Source: Actinomyces bowdenii
GTDB taxonomy: Bacteria > Actinomycetota > Actinomycetes > Actinomycetales > Actinomycetaceae
Assembly: GCF_017592395.1 (NCBI RefSeq)
Contig: NZ_JAGFOU010000005.1
Coordinates: 78,545-142,544 of the forward strand
Length of the DNA: 64,000 nucleotides
Reading direction: 5' to 3'
Shown: piece after piece, positions 7,956-18,331 of the stretch
Layout of the letters: every line of letters begins with the position of its first letter
How positions within the stretch are numbered: position 1 is the first letter of the stretch
Notes under the pieces: generated by a model
The model's input: the letters and a program-made list of their open reading frames with translations, nothing else
Database searches by the model: none
Told to the model about the DNA's origin: nothing
Translations under genes and position numbers: made by a program

Positions 7956-9146
7956 TCAGCGCGGGCGCCTCTTCTTGGCCTGGCGCTTGCGCTTGGCGGC
8001 GGCCTGCTGACGGGCCCGGGCGCGCCTCTCATAACGGCGTCGGGCGATCTCCTCCTCGGTCAGCCCGCCGACGGCCGAGGATGAGGCCTGCTCCTCACCG
8101 GCGTCGCCGCCATCCTCGTGCCCGTCATCCTCTGTGAGGCCATCGCGCTGCTGGGCGTCCCCGGCGACGGCGGAGCCGCGCTTCTGCCGCTTCTTGCTGA
8201 TCGGCTGGACGCGCTGGCCGCCGGTACGGCCCTCGGCCTCGGCCTTCGCGGCCGCCTGGGCCCTCTCCTCCTCCTCCAGGGAGGGCAGGCCCTTGCGGGC
8301 CCGCTTGGCATTGACGCGGGCGCGGTAGACCTTCTCGGCCTCACTGCCCGGTGCGGGCATGTTGCGGATGGTGAAGAACTGCTGGCCCATGGTCCACAGG
8401 TTGGAGGTCACCCAGTAGACGAGCACGCCGATCTGGAAGTTGACGCCGGTGACGGCGAAGACGATCGGCATGACCGTGATCATGATCCGCTGGGAGCGGA
8501 TCATGGGGTTGTCGGAGTTCTTCGTCGACTCCGGCATGTTCTTCATGCTCAGCTGCGCCATGGTGTACCACTGGGTCACCGACATGATGATGATCATGAT
8601 GACCGTGACAATCTTGACCTGGAGACTGTCGCTGTTCATGAAGGAGGAGGACAGGTTCGCGCCGAAGACGGTGGAGGCCTGGACATCCCTGGCCAGGTCA
8701 GCCGTCAGCGGGCCGATGGAGTCGCTGCCGGCGTAGGTCCCGTCCGCCACATTCTGCAGGCTGGCCAGCACGCGGAACAATGCGAAGAAGATCGGCATCT
8801 GCACCAGGATCGGCAGGCAGGAGGACAGGGGGTTGGTCCCGTGCTTGCGGTACAGGGCCATCATCTCCTCCTGCTGCCGCTTCTGCGACTCAGGATCCTT
8901 CTTGCCCTTGTACTTGGCCTGGAGCGCCTGGAGCTCGGGCTGCATCAGCTGCATGCCGCGCGAGGCCCTGATCTGCCTGACGAACAGCGGCATGATGAGG
9001 ATGCGCACCACCACCGTCAGGCCGATGATCGACAGCACCCAGGCCACTCCCGGCCCGTCGGGCAGGCCGAGGAGGGTGAGCCCCTTGTGGATATAGACCA
9101 TGACCCAGGCGACGATCACCTTGAGAGGCCACAGCAAGCTGTCCAT
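7956..9146 (-). CDS. yidC: Membrane protein insertase YidC
   Basis: Oxa1/YidC-type insertase of the cytoplasmic membrane, 396 residues. Hydrophobic segments begin at residue 5. The second carries the conserved groove arginine ('LTVVVRILIMPLF', Arg48), followed by a charged hairpin loop ('RASRGMQLMQPELQALQ') and later membrane spans ('IFFALFRVLASL', 'MIIIMSVTQWY', 'ITVMPIVFAVTGVNF', 'GVLVYWVTSNLWTM'). The C-terminal 100 residues are very basic and probably contact the ribosome. The ATG at 9146 is backed by AAGGAG 5 bases upstream. The 3' part overlaps the upstream region of khpB and extends to 7956, so the downstream gene starts before this one ends on the map. Confidence 0.95.
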   Translation of the reverse strand: MDSLLWPLKVIVAWVMVYIHKGLTLLGLPDGPGVAWVLSIIGLTVVVRILIMPLFVRQIRASRGMQLMQPELQALQAKYKGKKDPESQKRQQEEMMALYRKHGTNPLSSCLPILVQMPIFFALFRVLASLQNVADGTYAGSDSIGPLTADLARDVQASTVFGANLSSSFMNSDSLQVKIVTVIMIIIMSVTQWYTMAQLSMKNMPESTKNSDNPMIRSQRIMITVMPIVFAVTGVNFQIGVLVYWVTSNLWTMGQQFFTIRNMPAPGSEAEKVYRARVNAKRARKGLPSLEEEERAQAAAKAEAEGRTGGQRVQPISKKRQKRGSAVAGDAQQRDGLTEDDGHEDGGDAGEEQASSSAVGGLTEEEIARRRYERRARARQQAAAKRKRQAKKRRPR

Positions 9147-9208
9147 CTGTACTCCTTGAATCTGGTGCGGGTCCGCGACCCGCTGACCGGCAAGCGCCGG
9201 CCCTCCGC

Positions 9209-9499
9209 TCACCGGATGGTGAAGCGGGCGACGTCGTGGGGATAGTGGTAGCGCCACCGTCCCCGATCGGGAACATGGTCGACACCACCGGGGCTCAGAG
9301 GATTGCAGCGCAGGATCCGCCAGGCCGAGAGGATGGCCCCCTTGAGGGGCCCGTGCCGGCCCACGGCCTCGATCGCGTAGGTCGAGCAGCTCGGGTAGTA
9401 GCGGCAGCAGGGCGGCAGCGCCGGGGAGATCCAGCGCTGGTAGAGGCGCACAGGGACGAGGATCATCCGGCCCACGGCAGCACCGATCCCTCCGCTCAT
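9209..9499 (-). CDS. yidD: Membrane protein insertion efficiency factor YidD
   Basis: Small cytoplasmic-face protein (96 residues) that helps YidC-dependent insertion. It shows the family signature '[15 protein letters not shown]' at 31-45 and 'GWRILRCNP'-type sequence ('[14 protein letters not shown]') after it. Its ATG overlaps the end of rnpA by 4 bases, and it lies just upstream of yidC in the conserved rpmH-rnpA-yidD-yidC order. Confidence 0.95.
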   Translation of the reverse strand: MSGGIGAAVGRMILVPVRLYQRWISPALPPCCRYYPSCSTYAIEAVGRHGPLKGAILSAWRILRCNPLSPGGVDHVPDRGRWRYHYPHDVARFTIR

Positions 9500-9864
9500 C
9501 GCCTGCGACCCCGTCGGGCGAGCTCGCGGCAGCGCTCCAGCAGGAGGTCGACGTCCCGCCCGAGCTCGGCGCTCGAGGCGCCGTCGGCTCCCGCCAGCCC
9601 CCGGATGACCACCCGCGATCCGGGCTCGAGCCGGGTCAGGCGCGCAGCCATGACGCCACGGATCCTGCGCTTGACCCGGTTGCGGTGCGTGGCCAGGGGG
9701 ATCTGCTTCTTGGGCACAACGACGCCGACGAGAGCCGGGGAGGAGTCCCCGGACCCGCCGGCGCAGTAGTGGACGACGAGCCTGCGGCTGCCACGGCGGG
9801 CACCCGTGCGCACTGCGGTGGAGAAGTCCTCACCCCGCAGTAGCCGGTGCTCCGCGTCAAGCAC
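9496..9864 (-). CDS. rnpA: Ribonuclease P protein component
   Basis: Protein subunit of RNase P, which works with the M1-type RNA to remove tRNA 5' leaders. The 122 residues begin '[14 protein letters not shown]', the usual start of this family, and contain the RNR motif '[12 protein letters not shown]' at 59-70. The GTG start at 9864 lies one base past the rpmH stop (TGAGGTG), so translation is coupled. A longer frame reading through rpmH is a shadow. Confidence 0.94.
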   Translation of the reverse strand: MLDAEHRLLRGEDFSTAVRTGARRGSRRLVVHYCAGGSGDSSPALVGVVVPKKQIPLATHRNRVKRRIRGVMAARLTRLEPGSRVVIRGLAGADGASSAELGRDVDLLLERCRELARRGRRR

Positions 9865-9865
9865 C

Positions 9866-10003
9866 TCAGGCGGCGAGACGGGCGCGGCCCTTGCGGCGGC
9901 GCGAGGCGAGAACGGCCCGGCCGGCACGGGTGGACATGCGCTTGCGGAAGCCGTGCACCTTGGCACGACGACGGTTGTTCGGCTGATAGGTCCGCTTGCT
10001 CAC
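9866..10003 (-). CDS. rpmH: 50S ribosomal protein L34
   Basis: A 45-residue basic protein beginning '[20 protein letters not shown]', an almost canonical L34. It starts with GTG at 10003, preceded by CAGGAG. It is first gene of the leftward rpmH-rnpA-yidD-yidC-khpB-rsmG series diverging from dnaA. Confidence 0.97.
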   Translation of the reverse strand: MSKRTYQPNNRRRAKVHGFRKRMSTRAGRAVLASRRRKGRARLAA

Positions 10004-10530
10004 GGGTGTACTCCTGCTTGGGTGATCGGAACAGCGCGTCACGGGGAACGCGGGCTGTCGCTCGCACGGCTGCCCCATGGACCGGAGCCTGACTCCGCGC
10101 GAACGTCCGCACCACAATACGTTTCGCCTTCCCGCAGGGTCAAACGAATGTGACCGATGCCCGATGAGGCCCCAGCCACGCCCCGCAGCGCGTCTCCCCA
10201 CTTCTCCACGGGTTGTCCCCATCCGGTGGAGGAGCATGGGGGTTTCTCTCCACAGCCTGGCGACGCTGTGGCCAAGTCCCGCCCACAGGCTTGTGGACCT
10301 GTGGAGGCAGAAGCCCTCCCGACCTGCTGAATTCTTGTCATTCACAGCACGTGATCCGCTCGGCGCGCTCATCGCGTCCAGCGCATCCACAACCCTGTGG
10401 ACAAGGGTTCACAGGTGTCCCCAGATGTGGACAAGTCTGTGGAGAGCCCTCATCATGGATGGTCCGGCCAGTGCCCGTCCGACGGTACTGTCCACATCTG
10501 CCCACATCCACCGCCCATGAGGAGCCGATC
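10004..10530. promoter_or_regulatory. rpmH-dnaA intergenic region, probable oriC with DnaA boxes
   Basis: No gene is seen in these 527 bases. Two perfect DnaA boxes (TTGTCCACA on the minus strand) lie at 10396-10404 and 10426-10434. Weaker ones are at 10292-10300, 10383-10391 (GCATCCACA) and 10488-10496 (CTGTCCACA, 8/9). A relatively A/T-rich stretch with 'cacaatacgtttcg' lies near 10112-10125. Genes diverge on either side and parS clusters nearby. This fits an origin and an autoregulated dnaA promoter. I cannot tell from the sequence whether unwinding occurs here or between dnaA and dnaN. Confidence 0.7.
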
Positions 10531-12234
10531 GTGCCCGACGCCGCCAACACCCAGTGGCTCTCCGCCCTGGAGGTCCTCTCAGCCTCCGGGGAGCTGGGGC
10601 AGGGCAAGATGTCCATGATCCGCATGACCCACCTCATCGATGTCGACGGCACTCTCGTCCTCGTGGTGGGATCCGCCTTCGCCAAGGACATCGTCGAGCA
10701 GGCCCGCGGGCCAATCAGCACCGCCGTCGCCCAGGTGTGGGGCCATCCCATGCCCATCGAGGTGACCATCGACACCTCCTCGGAGGCCTCCTCGCGGCCC
10801 ACCGGCCTCCAGCCGGTCCCGCCCCCCGGAGCAGCGGCCCCCGAGCCCGGCCCGCCGGTCAACCTGCCCGCCCCTCCCGCCCTGGGCCATGCCCCCGACC
10901 GGATCGCCCCCTCACCCCCGGCAGTCGGCGGCTACAGCTCCTTCCCCTCCGCCGCATCGGCTCCGCCCGCTCAGCCCCTGGCCGGCGCCCTCGCCGGCGC
11001 TCACCCCGGCACCGGGCCCATGGGCGCGCACAGTCCCGGGACGGTGGGCGACTACCCCGCGGCGGCCGCATCCGCTGCCGTGCCCTCGGCGGCCTCCTCA
11101 TCCTCGGCCGGAGCGCCCCCGATGCCCTCGTCGGGGCTGGCCTCGGGACTGCTGAGCCCCACCGCCGTCGACGGCGCCTCCCAGCTCAACCCGCGCTACA
11201 CCTTCGACACCTACGTCACCGGCTCATCCAACCGCTTCGCCCATGCCACCGCCCTGGCGGTGGCCGAGGCCCCGGCCCGCGCCTACAACCCCTTGTTCAT
11301 CTACGGCGGCTCGGGACTGGGCAAGACCCACCTGCTGCACGCCATCGGCCACTACGCCCGGACCCTCAACCCCGGGATCCGGGTCAAGTACGTCAACTCC
11401 GAGGTCTTCGTCTCCGACTTCATCGCCTGCGTGCGCGACGGCAACCAGGACGACGGGCGCATGGAGGGCTTCAAGCGCCGCTACCGCGAGGTCGACATCC
11501 TCCTGGTCGACGACATCCAGTTCCTCCAGGGCAAGGAGTCCACACTGGAGGAGTTCTTCCACACCTTCAACTCCCTGCACTCCTCGGGCAAGCAGGTGGT
11601 CCTGACCTCCGACCAGCCGCCCAAGGCCCTGGGAGGCCTGGACGAGCGCCTGCGCTCGCGCTTCGAGTGGGGGCTGCTGGCCGATGTCCAGCCCCCGGAC
11701 CTGGAGACCCGCATCGCGATCCTCTCGCGCAAGGGCACCGCCGAGGGCCTGGACCTGCCCCTGGACGTCCTGGAGTACATCGCCTCGCGGGTGACCACGA
11801 ACATCCGCGAGCTGGAGGGGGCCCTCATCCGGGTGACGGCCTTCGCCTCGCTCAACAAGCAGCCGGTGGACCAGACCCTGGCCGAGATGGTCCTCAAGGA
11901 CATCATCTCCGACCCCGAGGGCCAGGAGATCACCACCTCCCTCATCATGGCCCAGACGGCGGACTACTTCGGCATCACCATCGACGACCTGTGCTCGGCC
12001 AACCGCTCGCGCACGATCGTCTCGGCCCGGCACGTGGCCATGTACCTGTGCCGGGAGCTGACCGACCTGTCCCTGCCCAAGATCGGCCGGGAGTTCGGGG
12101 GCCGCGATCACACCACGGTCATGAGCGCGGACAAGAAGATCCGCACCCTCATGGCCGAGCGCCGCTCCACCTTCAACCAGGTCACCGAGCTGACCAGCCG
12201 CATCAAGCAGGCCGCGCAGGCGCCTCAGCCCTGA
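10531..12234 (+). CDS. dnaA: Chromosomal replication initiator DnaA
   Basis: Binds DnaA boxes as an ATP oligomer and opens the origin. The 567 residues have domain I at 1-90, a long Pro/Ala/Gly-rich domain II (about 90-215), an AAA+ domain with Walker A 'GGSGLGKTH' at 259-267 and Walker B 'LLVDDIQF' at 324-331, and a C-terminal DNA-binding domain with the signature '[15 protein letters not shown]'. I chose the GTG at 10531 because GAGGAG lies 7-8 bases upstream and domain I starts there. The open frame upstream has no similarity. Confidence 0.97.
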   Translation: MPDAANTQWLSALEVLSASGELGQGKMSMIRMTHLIDVDGTLVLVVGSAFAKDIVEQARGPISTAVAQVWGHPMPIEVTIDTSSEASSRPTGLQPVPPPGAAAPEPGPPVNLPAPPALGHAPDRIAPSPPAVGGYSSFPSAASAPPAQPLAGALAGAHPGTGPMGAHSPGTVGDYPAAAASAAVPSAASSSSAGAPPMPSSGLASGLLSPTAVDGASQLNPRYTFDTYVTGSSNRFAHATALAVAEAPARAYNPLFIYGGSGLGKTHLLHAIGHYARTLNPGIRVKYVNSEVFVSDFIACVRDGNQDDGRMEGFKRRYREVDILLVDDIQFLQGKESTLEEFFHTFNSLHSSGKQVVLTSDQPPKALGGLDERLRSRFEWGLLADVQPPDLETRIAILSRKGTAEGLDLPLDVLEYIASRVTTNIRELEGALIRVTAFASLNKQPVDQTLAEMVLKDIISDPEGQEITTSLIMAQTADYFGITIDDLCSANRSRTIVSARHVAMYLCRELTDLSLPKIGREFGGRDHTTVMSADKKIRTLMAERRSTFNQVTELTSRIKQAAQAPQP

Positions 12235-12800
12235 GCAGCCGTCAGCGGCTGTGAGCAGCTGTGAGCACAGCCCCGCCTGGAGCCGATGGGCTCCCGGTCC
12301 GCGCCCCACCGGGATGACGGCCCGTGGCAGCACCTGCGGTGGGACTGCGGCGCCACTGCGGCAGCACTGTGGAGGGCGCTGGGGAGCGGCGGTGGACATC
12401 CCCGGGCCGGCCTGTGGGGCACCGGCGCGCCGCTGTGGAATGACATGGGTGCCATTCAGCGCCGTCCACCGACGGCGCCAGCGACCAACCGAAGCACTCA
12501 TATGTCGTTCCACAGCCGCCTCGGCGCCATACCGCCGCGAACCGGGCTTCTCCCCAGGATCCACACGTGCTACTACTCCTACAGACCAAAGTGCCTAATG
12601 CGAACGAGCACCGCCGACGTGGCCGGGCGGGGTCCGGGCGGGGCCGACCGTCTCCCCCCGCGGCCCGCCTCCCCGTGCCGTGCGGTTTGCGACTACACTC
12701 CTGATGTCGTGTGCGCGCTCCCACGGGCAGCACGCATGCGAGATCCGTGAAGGCCATGCCCGACCATGGCCCACACCCACCACCAACGGAGGCACTCATC
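12235..12800. other. dnaA-dnaN intergenic region with weak DnaA-box-like motifs
   Basis: No gene is seen. In many actinobacteria this spacer is oriC, but here only weak boxes are visible: CTGTGGAGG at 12367-12375, TGTGGAATG at 12434-12442, CGTTCCACA at 12506-12514 and GGATCCACA at 12557-12565. A slightly A/T-richer stretch at 12566-12605 could be an unwinding element. A possible dnaN -10 ('TACACT') lies near 12693. It may form a bipartite origin with the region upstream of dnaA. Confidence 0.45.
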
Positions 12801-13928
12801 GTGAAGCTCAGGGTCGATCGCGACATCCTTGCCGAGGCCGTCACCTGGACCGCCCGCTCGGTGCCCGCCCGCCCACCGGTGCCCGTCCTGGCGGGTGTCC
12901 GCCTGGAGGCCGCCGGATCCACCCTCGTCCTGTCATCCTTCGACTACGAGGTCTCGGCCCACTGCGAGATCGCCGCCGAGGTCGAGGAGGAGGGTGTGGT
13001 CCTGGTCTCCGGACGCCTGCTGGCCGACATCGCCAAGGCCCTGCCCAGCAAGCCGGTGGACCTCCGGCTCGAGGGCACCAAGATGGCCGTGACCTGCGGT
13101 TCGTCCCACTTCTCCCTGGCGGCCATGGCCGCCGATGACTATCCCGCCCTGCCCACGATGCCGCCCATCGCCGGGACCATCGACGCCCACGATCTGGCCC
13201 AGGCCGTCGCGCAGGTCTCCATCGCCGCCTCCCGCGATGACACCCTGCCGCTGCTGACCAGTGTCCAGATGGAGGTCGAGGGCTCCTCCCTGGTGCTCAT
13301 GGCCACTGACCGCTACCGCCTGGCCCTGCGGGAGATGACCTGGTCCCCCGCCCAGGAGCTGAGCACCAGCGCCCTGCTCAAGGCGCGCACCCTGTCCGAC
13401 GTGGCCAAATCGCTGACCTCCTCGGGCGAGGTGACCCTGGCCCTGACCGACTCCTCGGCATCCTCCAGCCTCATCGGCTTCGAGGCGGGCGGGCGGCGCA
13501 CCACCTCCCTGCTCACCGACGGCGACTACCCCCCGGTGCGCCGCCTCTTCCCCGAGACCACCACCATCCATGCCACTGTGGGCCGCGAGGAGCTCATCGC
13601 CGCGGTGCGGCGCGTGAGCCTGGTGGCGGACCGCTCGACCCCCATCCACATGAGCTTCACCGAGGGCAGCCTGGAGCTCGACGCCGGGCAGGGCGACGAC
13701 GCCCAGGCCTCCGAGCAGCTCGTCGCCCACCTCGATGGGGAGGAGATCACCACTGCCTTCAACCCCACCTACCTGCTCGACGGCCTGGGAGCCCTCACCC
13801 AGCCCTACGTCAGGCTCGACTTCACCCATGCCTCCAAGCCGGCCGTGCTCACCGGGGTGGAGTCCATCGGCGGGCAGGAGGATGAGAGCTTCCGCTACCT
13901 CATCATGCCCATCCGCTTCGGGGCCTGA
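12801..13928 (+). CDS. dnaN: DNA polymerase III sliding clamp (beta subunit)
   Basis: Ring-shaped processivity clamp for DNA polymerases, 375 residues in the usual three repeated domains. It begins 'VKLRVDRDILAEAVTW', typical of actinobacterial beta clamps, and ends with the polymerase-binding cleft segment 'YLIMPIRFGA' (the common MP-x-R/L end). The GTG at 12801 has GGAGG 8 bases upstream. An in-frame ATG at 12711 would add 30 unrelated residues. It lies between dnaA and recF as in most bacteria. Confidence 0.96.
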   Translation: MKLRVDRDILAEAVTWTARSVPARPPVPVLAGVRLEAAGSTLVLSSFDYEVSAHCEIAAEVEEEGVVLVSGRLLADIAKALPSKPVDLRLEGTKMAVTCGSSHFSLAAMAADDYPALPTMPPIAGTIDAHDLAQAVAQVSIAASRDDTLPLLTSVQMEVEGSSLVLMATDRYRLALREMTWSPAQELSTSALLKARTLSDVAKSLTSSGEVTLALTDSSASSSLIGFEAGGRRTTSLLTDGDYPPVRRLFPETTTIHATVGREELIAAVRRVSLVADRSTPIHMSFTEGSLELDAGQGDDAQASEQLVAHLDGEEITTAFNPTYLLDGLGALTQPYVRLDFTHASKPAVLTGVESIGGQEDESFRYLIMPIRFGA

Positions 13929-13958
13929 CCACGGCCCTGGCCGACCCGGGTCCGCTGC

Positions 13959-15185
13959 GTGTTCGTCTCCGACCTGTCGCTGGACGACTTCCGGTCCTAC
14001 CACAGGCTCGTGCTATCCCTGGACGCGGGGCCCACGGCCTTCATCGGGGCCAATGGCCAGGGCAAGACGAACCTGGTGGAGGCCATCGCCTACCTGGCCA
14101 CCCTGTCCTCCCACCGGGTGGGCGCCGACACCGCCCTGGTGCGCCGCGCCCAGCCCGGCGAGTCCCAGCCCGCGGGGGCCGTGCTGCGTGCCAGGGCCGT
14201 CCACGGGCAGCGGCCCACCGTCGTCGAGATCGAGATCATCGCGGGCCGGGCCAATCGCGCCCGCCTCAACCGCGGGTCCTGCCGCCCCCGGGATCTCGTG
14301 GGAGTGCTGCGCACCGTCGTCTTCGCCCCCGAGGACCTGGCACTGGTGCGTGAGGAGCCCGGCCTGCGCCGCCGCTTCCTGGACGACCTGGCGGTGATGA
14401 TGCGCCCCGGCCTGGCGGCGGTGCGCGCCGAGCACGACAAGATCCTGGCCCAGCGGGCCAGCCTGCTGAAGTCCGCGCGCGCCTCGCGCTCCTCGGGGGC
14501 GTCGATGTCCTCCATGCTCTCGACCCTGGAGGTCTGGGACGCCCAGCTGGCCTCCGCCGCCTCCCGCCTCATCGCCGCGCGCATCGAGGTGCTCTCGCGG
14601 CTGCGCCCCTGGGTCGAGGCCGCCTACCAGGAGGTCTCCCAGGCCTCGGGGGACGCGCTCGGCGCGCAGCTGGCCTACCGCTCCAGCCTGCTCATCCACG
14701 AGGGCGCCCCGGAGCCCGATCCGAGTGGCGCTCAGTCCTGGCACCGCGGCGAGGAGGAGCTCGCGGACGCCGCGGCCACCGCCACCCGCCTTGAGACGGC
14801 CATGGGCGCGCTCCACACCCGGGAGGTCGATCGCGGAGCCAACCTGGTGGGCGCGCACCGCGATGACCTCGCCCTGTTCCTGGGAGGGCTGCCGGCCCGG
14901 GGCTTCGCCTCCCACGGCGAGCAGTGGTCCCTGGCCCTGGCCCTGCGGCTGGCCTCCTACAACATGCTGCGCCACGACCTGGATGCCTACGGCGGTGATG
15001 GTGAGCCCGTGCTCATCCTCGACGATGTCTTCGCCTCCCTGGATCAGCGCCGCCGTCGTGCCCTGGCCACCATGGTCAGTGGCGCCCAGCAGGTGCTGCT
15101 GACCGCCGCCGTCGACCAGGACGTGCCCGAGGAGCTCGACGGGGCGAGATTCCGCGTCGAGGGCGGGGAGGTGACCCGTGTCTGA
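13959..15185 (+). CDS. recF: DNA replication and repair protein RecF
   Basis: SMC-like ATPase that loads RecA at gaps together with RecO/RecR. The 408 residues have Walker A 'GANGQGKTN' at 30-38, 'FAPEDLALV' typical of RecF in the middle, the ABC-type signature region 'SHGEQWSLALALRLA' and Walker B 'PVLILDDVFASLD' near the C-terminus. GTG start at 13959. The last 8 bases overlap the next gene. Confidence 0.96.
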   Translation: MFVSDLSLDDFRSYHRLVLSLDAGPTAFIGANGQGKTNLVEAIAYLATLSSHRVGADTALVRRAQPGESQPAGAVLRARAVHGQRPTVVEIEIIAGRANRARLNRGSCRPRDLVGVLRTVVFAPEDLALVREEPGLRRRFLDDLAVMMRPGLAAVRAEHDKILAQRASLLKSARASRSSGASMSSMLSTLEVWDAQLASAASRLIAARIEVLSRLRPWVEAAYQEVSQASGDALGAQLAYRSSLLIHEGAPEPDPSGAQSWHRGEEELADAAATATRLETAMGALHTREVDRGANLVGAHRDDLALFLGGLPARGFASHGEQWSLALALRLASYNMLRHDLDAYGGDGEPVLILDDVFASLDQRRRRALATMVSGAQQVLLTAAVDQDVPEELDGARFRVEGGEVTRV

Positions 15186-15879
15186 GGCACCGCAGGGATC
15201 CGGGGATCCCCAGCGCATCGGGGACGCGGCCCGTCGGGAGCAGTGGCAGGTGGATCAGCAGGTCGATGCCCTGGCCGGGCGGGCCCTGGTCCGCGCCCAG
15301 CGCATCGCCTGGGAGTCGGGCCAGGGGCGCGCCCCCTCCCGGCGCGGCGATGGCGAGGGGGCCGGGGCGCCGGCCCCCTGGGACCTCAGGCGCGAGCGCG
15401 CCAGGGCCCTGGGCGGGGATGAGGAGGATCCCCATGACCGCGGTCCGGGCCTGCCCCGTGGACGCGACCGGCCCGGGCCCACCCGCTTCGACCCGCGCAC
15501 CGGCCGGCGCGAGCTGGGCCGGATGGTGGAGGACCGGGGCTGGGGCGGCAAGCTGGCCGCCGCCTCGGTGGTGGCCAGGTGGGAGGAGATCGTCGGGCCC
15601 CAGATCGCCGAGCACTGCACCATCGAGTCCTTCGAGGCGGGCCGCATCACCCTGCGCGCCTCCTCCTCCAGCTGGGCCCAGCAGCTGCGCCTCATCCAGC
15701 CCTCCCTGGAGGCCACGGTGGCCCAGGCCATGCGCGGCGCCCCCGGTGCTCCCCGGGTCGCCGGGGACCCGGGCAGCCGTCCGATCGAGATGCGCATCCT
15801 GGGTCCTGCCGAGCCCTCGTGGAAGCGCCGCGGGGTGGGTCTTCGAGGCGCACGCGGGCCGAGGGACACCTATGGGTGA
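15178..15879 (+). CDS. DciA-like DUF721 protein
   Basis: DUF721 protein, the family that includes the DnaB-helicase loader/operator DciA found in most bacteria without DnaC. The 233 residues have a charged, probably disordered N-terminal half (1-110) and a C-terminal KH-like core from 'GRMVEDRGWGGKLAAASVVARW' through 'CTIESFEAGRITLRASSSSWAQQLRLI'. Translation is coupled to recF by an 8-base overlap (GTG at 15178). A role with the replicative helicase is inferred from family and position. Confidence 0.85.
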   Translation: MSEAPQGSGDPQRIGDAARREQWQVDQQVDALAGRALVRAQRIAWESGQGRAPSRRGDGEGAGAPAPWDLRRERARALGGDEEDPHDRGPGLPRGRDRPGPTRFDPRTGRRELGRMVEDRGWGGKLAAASVVARWEEIVGPQIAEHCTIESFEAGRITLRASSSSWAQQLRLIQPSLEATVAQAMRGAPGAPRVAGDPGSRPIEMRILGPAEPSWKRRGVGLRGARGPRDTYG

Positions 15880-16247
15880 GACTCCCCGATGGGCTCATCC
15901 CCGTGCTCGGGCGGGCCTGCCGGCGAGCATCGCCGGGCCTGCCGGCCACCTGTCCGGGACCGGGCTTGGGATTAACCCGGGATAATTGTGACAGGGGTGT
16001 GACCGAGGTGATGACGGGCACGTCCCCTCGGGGGCCTCATCGGGCGGCTGCGGGGCCCGACTAGGCTAGAATGCGTTGAAACCGCCCATGGCGCGCTCAG
16101 GACCGTCCGACTGTACCCACCTACACGAGAGCGAAATCCCTCCCAGGACCGGCGCGAGAGGAAGTCCTGCGGGGACATCGGACCACACGGGCCCGGCTGA
16201 GGGCCTTCGAGGGGCCATGACGCACACGAATGAGGAGCAACTGACAC
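15880..16247 (+). promoter_or_regulatory. Upstream region of gyrB
   Basis: No gene is seen in these 368 bases. A likely -10 box TAGAAT (extended as TAGGCTAGAAT) lies at 16067-16072, with no convincing -35. That would give a leader of about 170 bases. GAGGAG sits about 10 bases before the gyrB GTG. Supercoiling control of gyrase promoters is common, but nothing here shows it directly. Confidence 0.4.
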
Positions 16248-18278
16248 GTGTCTGACCAGGACGCCATCGCGGCCAACGACTATGGAGCCTCGGACATCAC
16301 CGTCCTGGAAGGGCTTGAGGCGGTGCGCAAGCGCCCCGGCATGTACATCGGCTCCACCGGTGAGCGCGGGCTCCACCACCTCGTCTACGAGGTGGTGGAC
16401 AACTCGGTGGACGAGGCCCTGGCCGGCTACTGCGACCACATCATGGTCACCCTCCTGGACGACGGAGGCGTGCGCGTGGTGGACAACGGCCGGGGCATCC
16501 CCGTCGATGAGCACCCCACCGAGAGGCGCCCCACCGTCGAGGTCGTCATGACGATCCTGCACGCCGGGGGCAAGTTCGGCGGCGGCGGATACGCCGTCTC
16601 CGGGGGCCTGCACGGCGTGGGCATCTCCGTGGTCAACGCCCTGTCCACCCGGGTGGACACCGAGGTGCGGCGCCAGGGCCACGTCTGGCGCATGTCCTTC
16701 GCCGATGGCGGTAAGCCGGTCACCGAGCTGGTCAAGGGCGAGCGGACCGAGCAGACCGGCACCACCCAGACCTTCTACCCCGACCCCTCGATCTTCGAGA
16801 CGGTCGACTTCGACTACGAGACCCTGCGCCGTCGCTTCCAGCAGATGGCCTTTCTCAACAAGGGCCTGCGCATCACCCTGACCGATGAGCGCGCCGGGGT
16901 GCAGGATGCCGGCGATGAGATCACCGGGGACGAGGCCGGGCCGGCGGACGACCCGGTGATGGGCCACCGCCAGGTCAGCTACTGCTACGAGCACGGCCTG
17001 CGCGACTACGTGGAGTTCCTCAACAAGTCCAAGAAGAGCGAGCTCATCCACCCCGAGATCATCGACTTCGAGGCCGAGCAGGCCCTGGACGGGACCCATG
17101 GCATCAGCCTGGAGATCGCCATGCAGTGGACCAGCGCCTACTCCGAGTCGGTCCACACCTACGCCAACACCATCAACACCACCGAGGGCGGCACCCACGA
17201 GGAGGGCTTCCGCACGGCCCTGACCACCCTGGTCAACAAGTACGCCCGCGACAAGGGCCTGCTCAAGGACAGGGACGACAACCTCACCGGCGACGACATC
17301 CGCGAGGGCCTGACCGCCGTCATCTCCGTCAAGCTCTCCGAACCGCAGTTCGAGGGCCAGACCAAGACCAAGCTCGGCAACACCGAGGCGCGCACCTTCG
17401 TCCAGCAGACCGTCTACTCCCAGCTGGGCGACTGGCTGGACTCCCACCCCGCGGACGCCAAGGCGGTCATCAACAAGGCCACCCAGGCCGCCGCGGCCCG
17501 CCTGGCCGCCCGCAAGGCCCGCGAGGCCACCCGCCGCAAGGGCGTCCTGGAGTCGGCCTCCATGCCCGGCAAGCTGCGCGACTGCTCCTCGCGCGTGGCC
17601 GAGGACTGCGAGATCTTCATCGTCGAGGGCGACTCCGCCGGCGGCTCGGCCGTGGGCGGGCGCGACCCCGAGCACCAGGCGATCATGCCGATCCGCGGCA
17701 AGATCCTCAACGTGGAGAAGGCCCGCCTGGACCGGGCGCTGTCCTCGGAGACCATCCGCTCCCTCATCACCGCCTTCGGCACCGGCATCGGCGAGGATTT
17801 CGACCTGTCCAAGCTGCGCTACGGCAAGATCGTCATCATGGCCGACGCCGACGTCGACGGCCAGCACATCGCCACCCTCCTGCTGACCCTCCTGTTCCGC
17901 TACATGCGCCCCCTGGTGGAGAACGGGCACATCTACATCGCCATGCCCCCGCTGTACCGCCTCAAGTGGTCCAACAGCGAGCACGAGTTCGCCTACTCCG
18001 ACGCCGAGCGGGACAAGCTGCTCAGGGCCGGGGCCGATGCCGGGCGCCGCCTGCCCAAGGACGGCGGGATCCAGCGCTACAAGGGCCTGGGCGAGATGAA
18101 TGACCACGAGCTGTGGGAGACCACCATGGACCCCACCACCCGCATCCTCAAGCAGGTCACCCTCGACGAGGCCGCCGATGCCGATGAGACCTTCTCGATC
18201 CTCATGGGCGACGACGTCGAGCAGCGCCGCTCCTTCATCCAGCGCAACGCCTCCGACGTGCGCTTCCTGGATATCTGA
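16248..18278 (+). CDS. gyrB: DNA gyrase subunit B
   Basis: ATPase subunit of gyrase, which introduces negative supercoils. The 676 residues begin with the GHKL ATPase signature '[17 protein letters not shown]', with 'VDNSVDEAL' and 'DNGRGIPVD', then the transducer domain. The TOPRIM domain carries '[17 protein letters not shown]' and '[17 protein letters not shown]', and the C-terminus has '[10 protein letters not shown]'. No species-specific large insert is visible. GTG start at 16248. gyrA follows after 53 bases. Confidence 0.97.
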   Translation: MSDQDAIAANDYGASDITVLEGLEAVRKRPGMYIGSTGERGLHHLVYEVVDNSVDEALAGYCDHIMVTLLDDGGVRVVDNGRGIPVDEHPTERRPTVEVVMTILHAGGKFGGGGYAVSGGLHGVGISVVNALSTRVDTEVRRQGHVWRMSFADGGKPVTELVKGERTEQTGTTQTFYPDPSIFETVDFDYETLRRRFQQMAFLNKGLRITLTDERAGVQDAGDEITGDEAGPADDPVMGHRQVSYCYEHGLRDYVEFLNKSKKSELIHPEIIDFEAEQALDGTHGISLEIAMQWTSAYSESVHTYANTINTTEGGTHEEGFRTALTTLVNKYARDKGLLKDRDDNLTGDDIREGLTAVISVKLSEPQFEGQTKTKLGNTEARTFVQQTVYSQLGDWLDSHPADAKAVINKATQAAAARLAARKAREATRRKGVLESASMPGKLRDCSSRVAEDCEIFIVEGDSAGGSAVGGRDPEHQAIMPIRGKILNVEKARLDRALSSETIRSLITAFGTGIGEDFDLSKLRYGKIVIMADADVDGQHIATLLLTLLFRYMRPLVENGHIYIAMPPLYRLKWSNSEHEFAYSDAERDKLLRAGADAGRRLPKDGGIQRYKGLGEMNDHELWETTMDPTTRILKQVTLDEAADADETFSILMGDDVEQRRSFIQRNASDVRFLDI

Positions 18279-18331
18279 GCGACTGAGCGACCCCGAGCAG
18301 CCCTGCGCAATCCTGAGCACGAAGGAAACCC

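Noticed and set aside
15972..18320. 782-residue open frame antisense to gyrB
   Set aside because: Antisense shadow with no recognisable motif.
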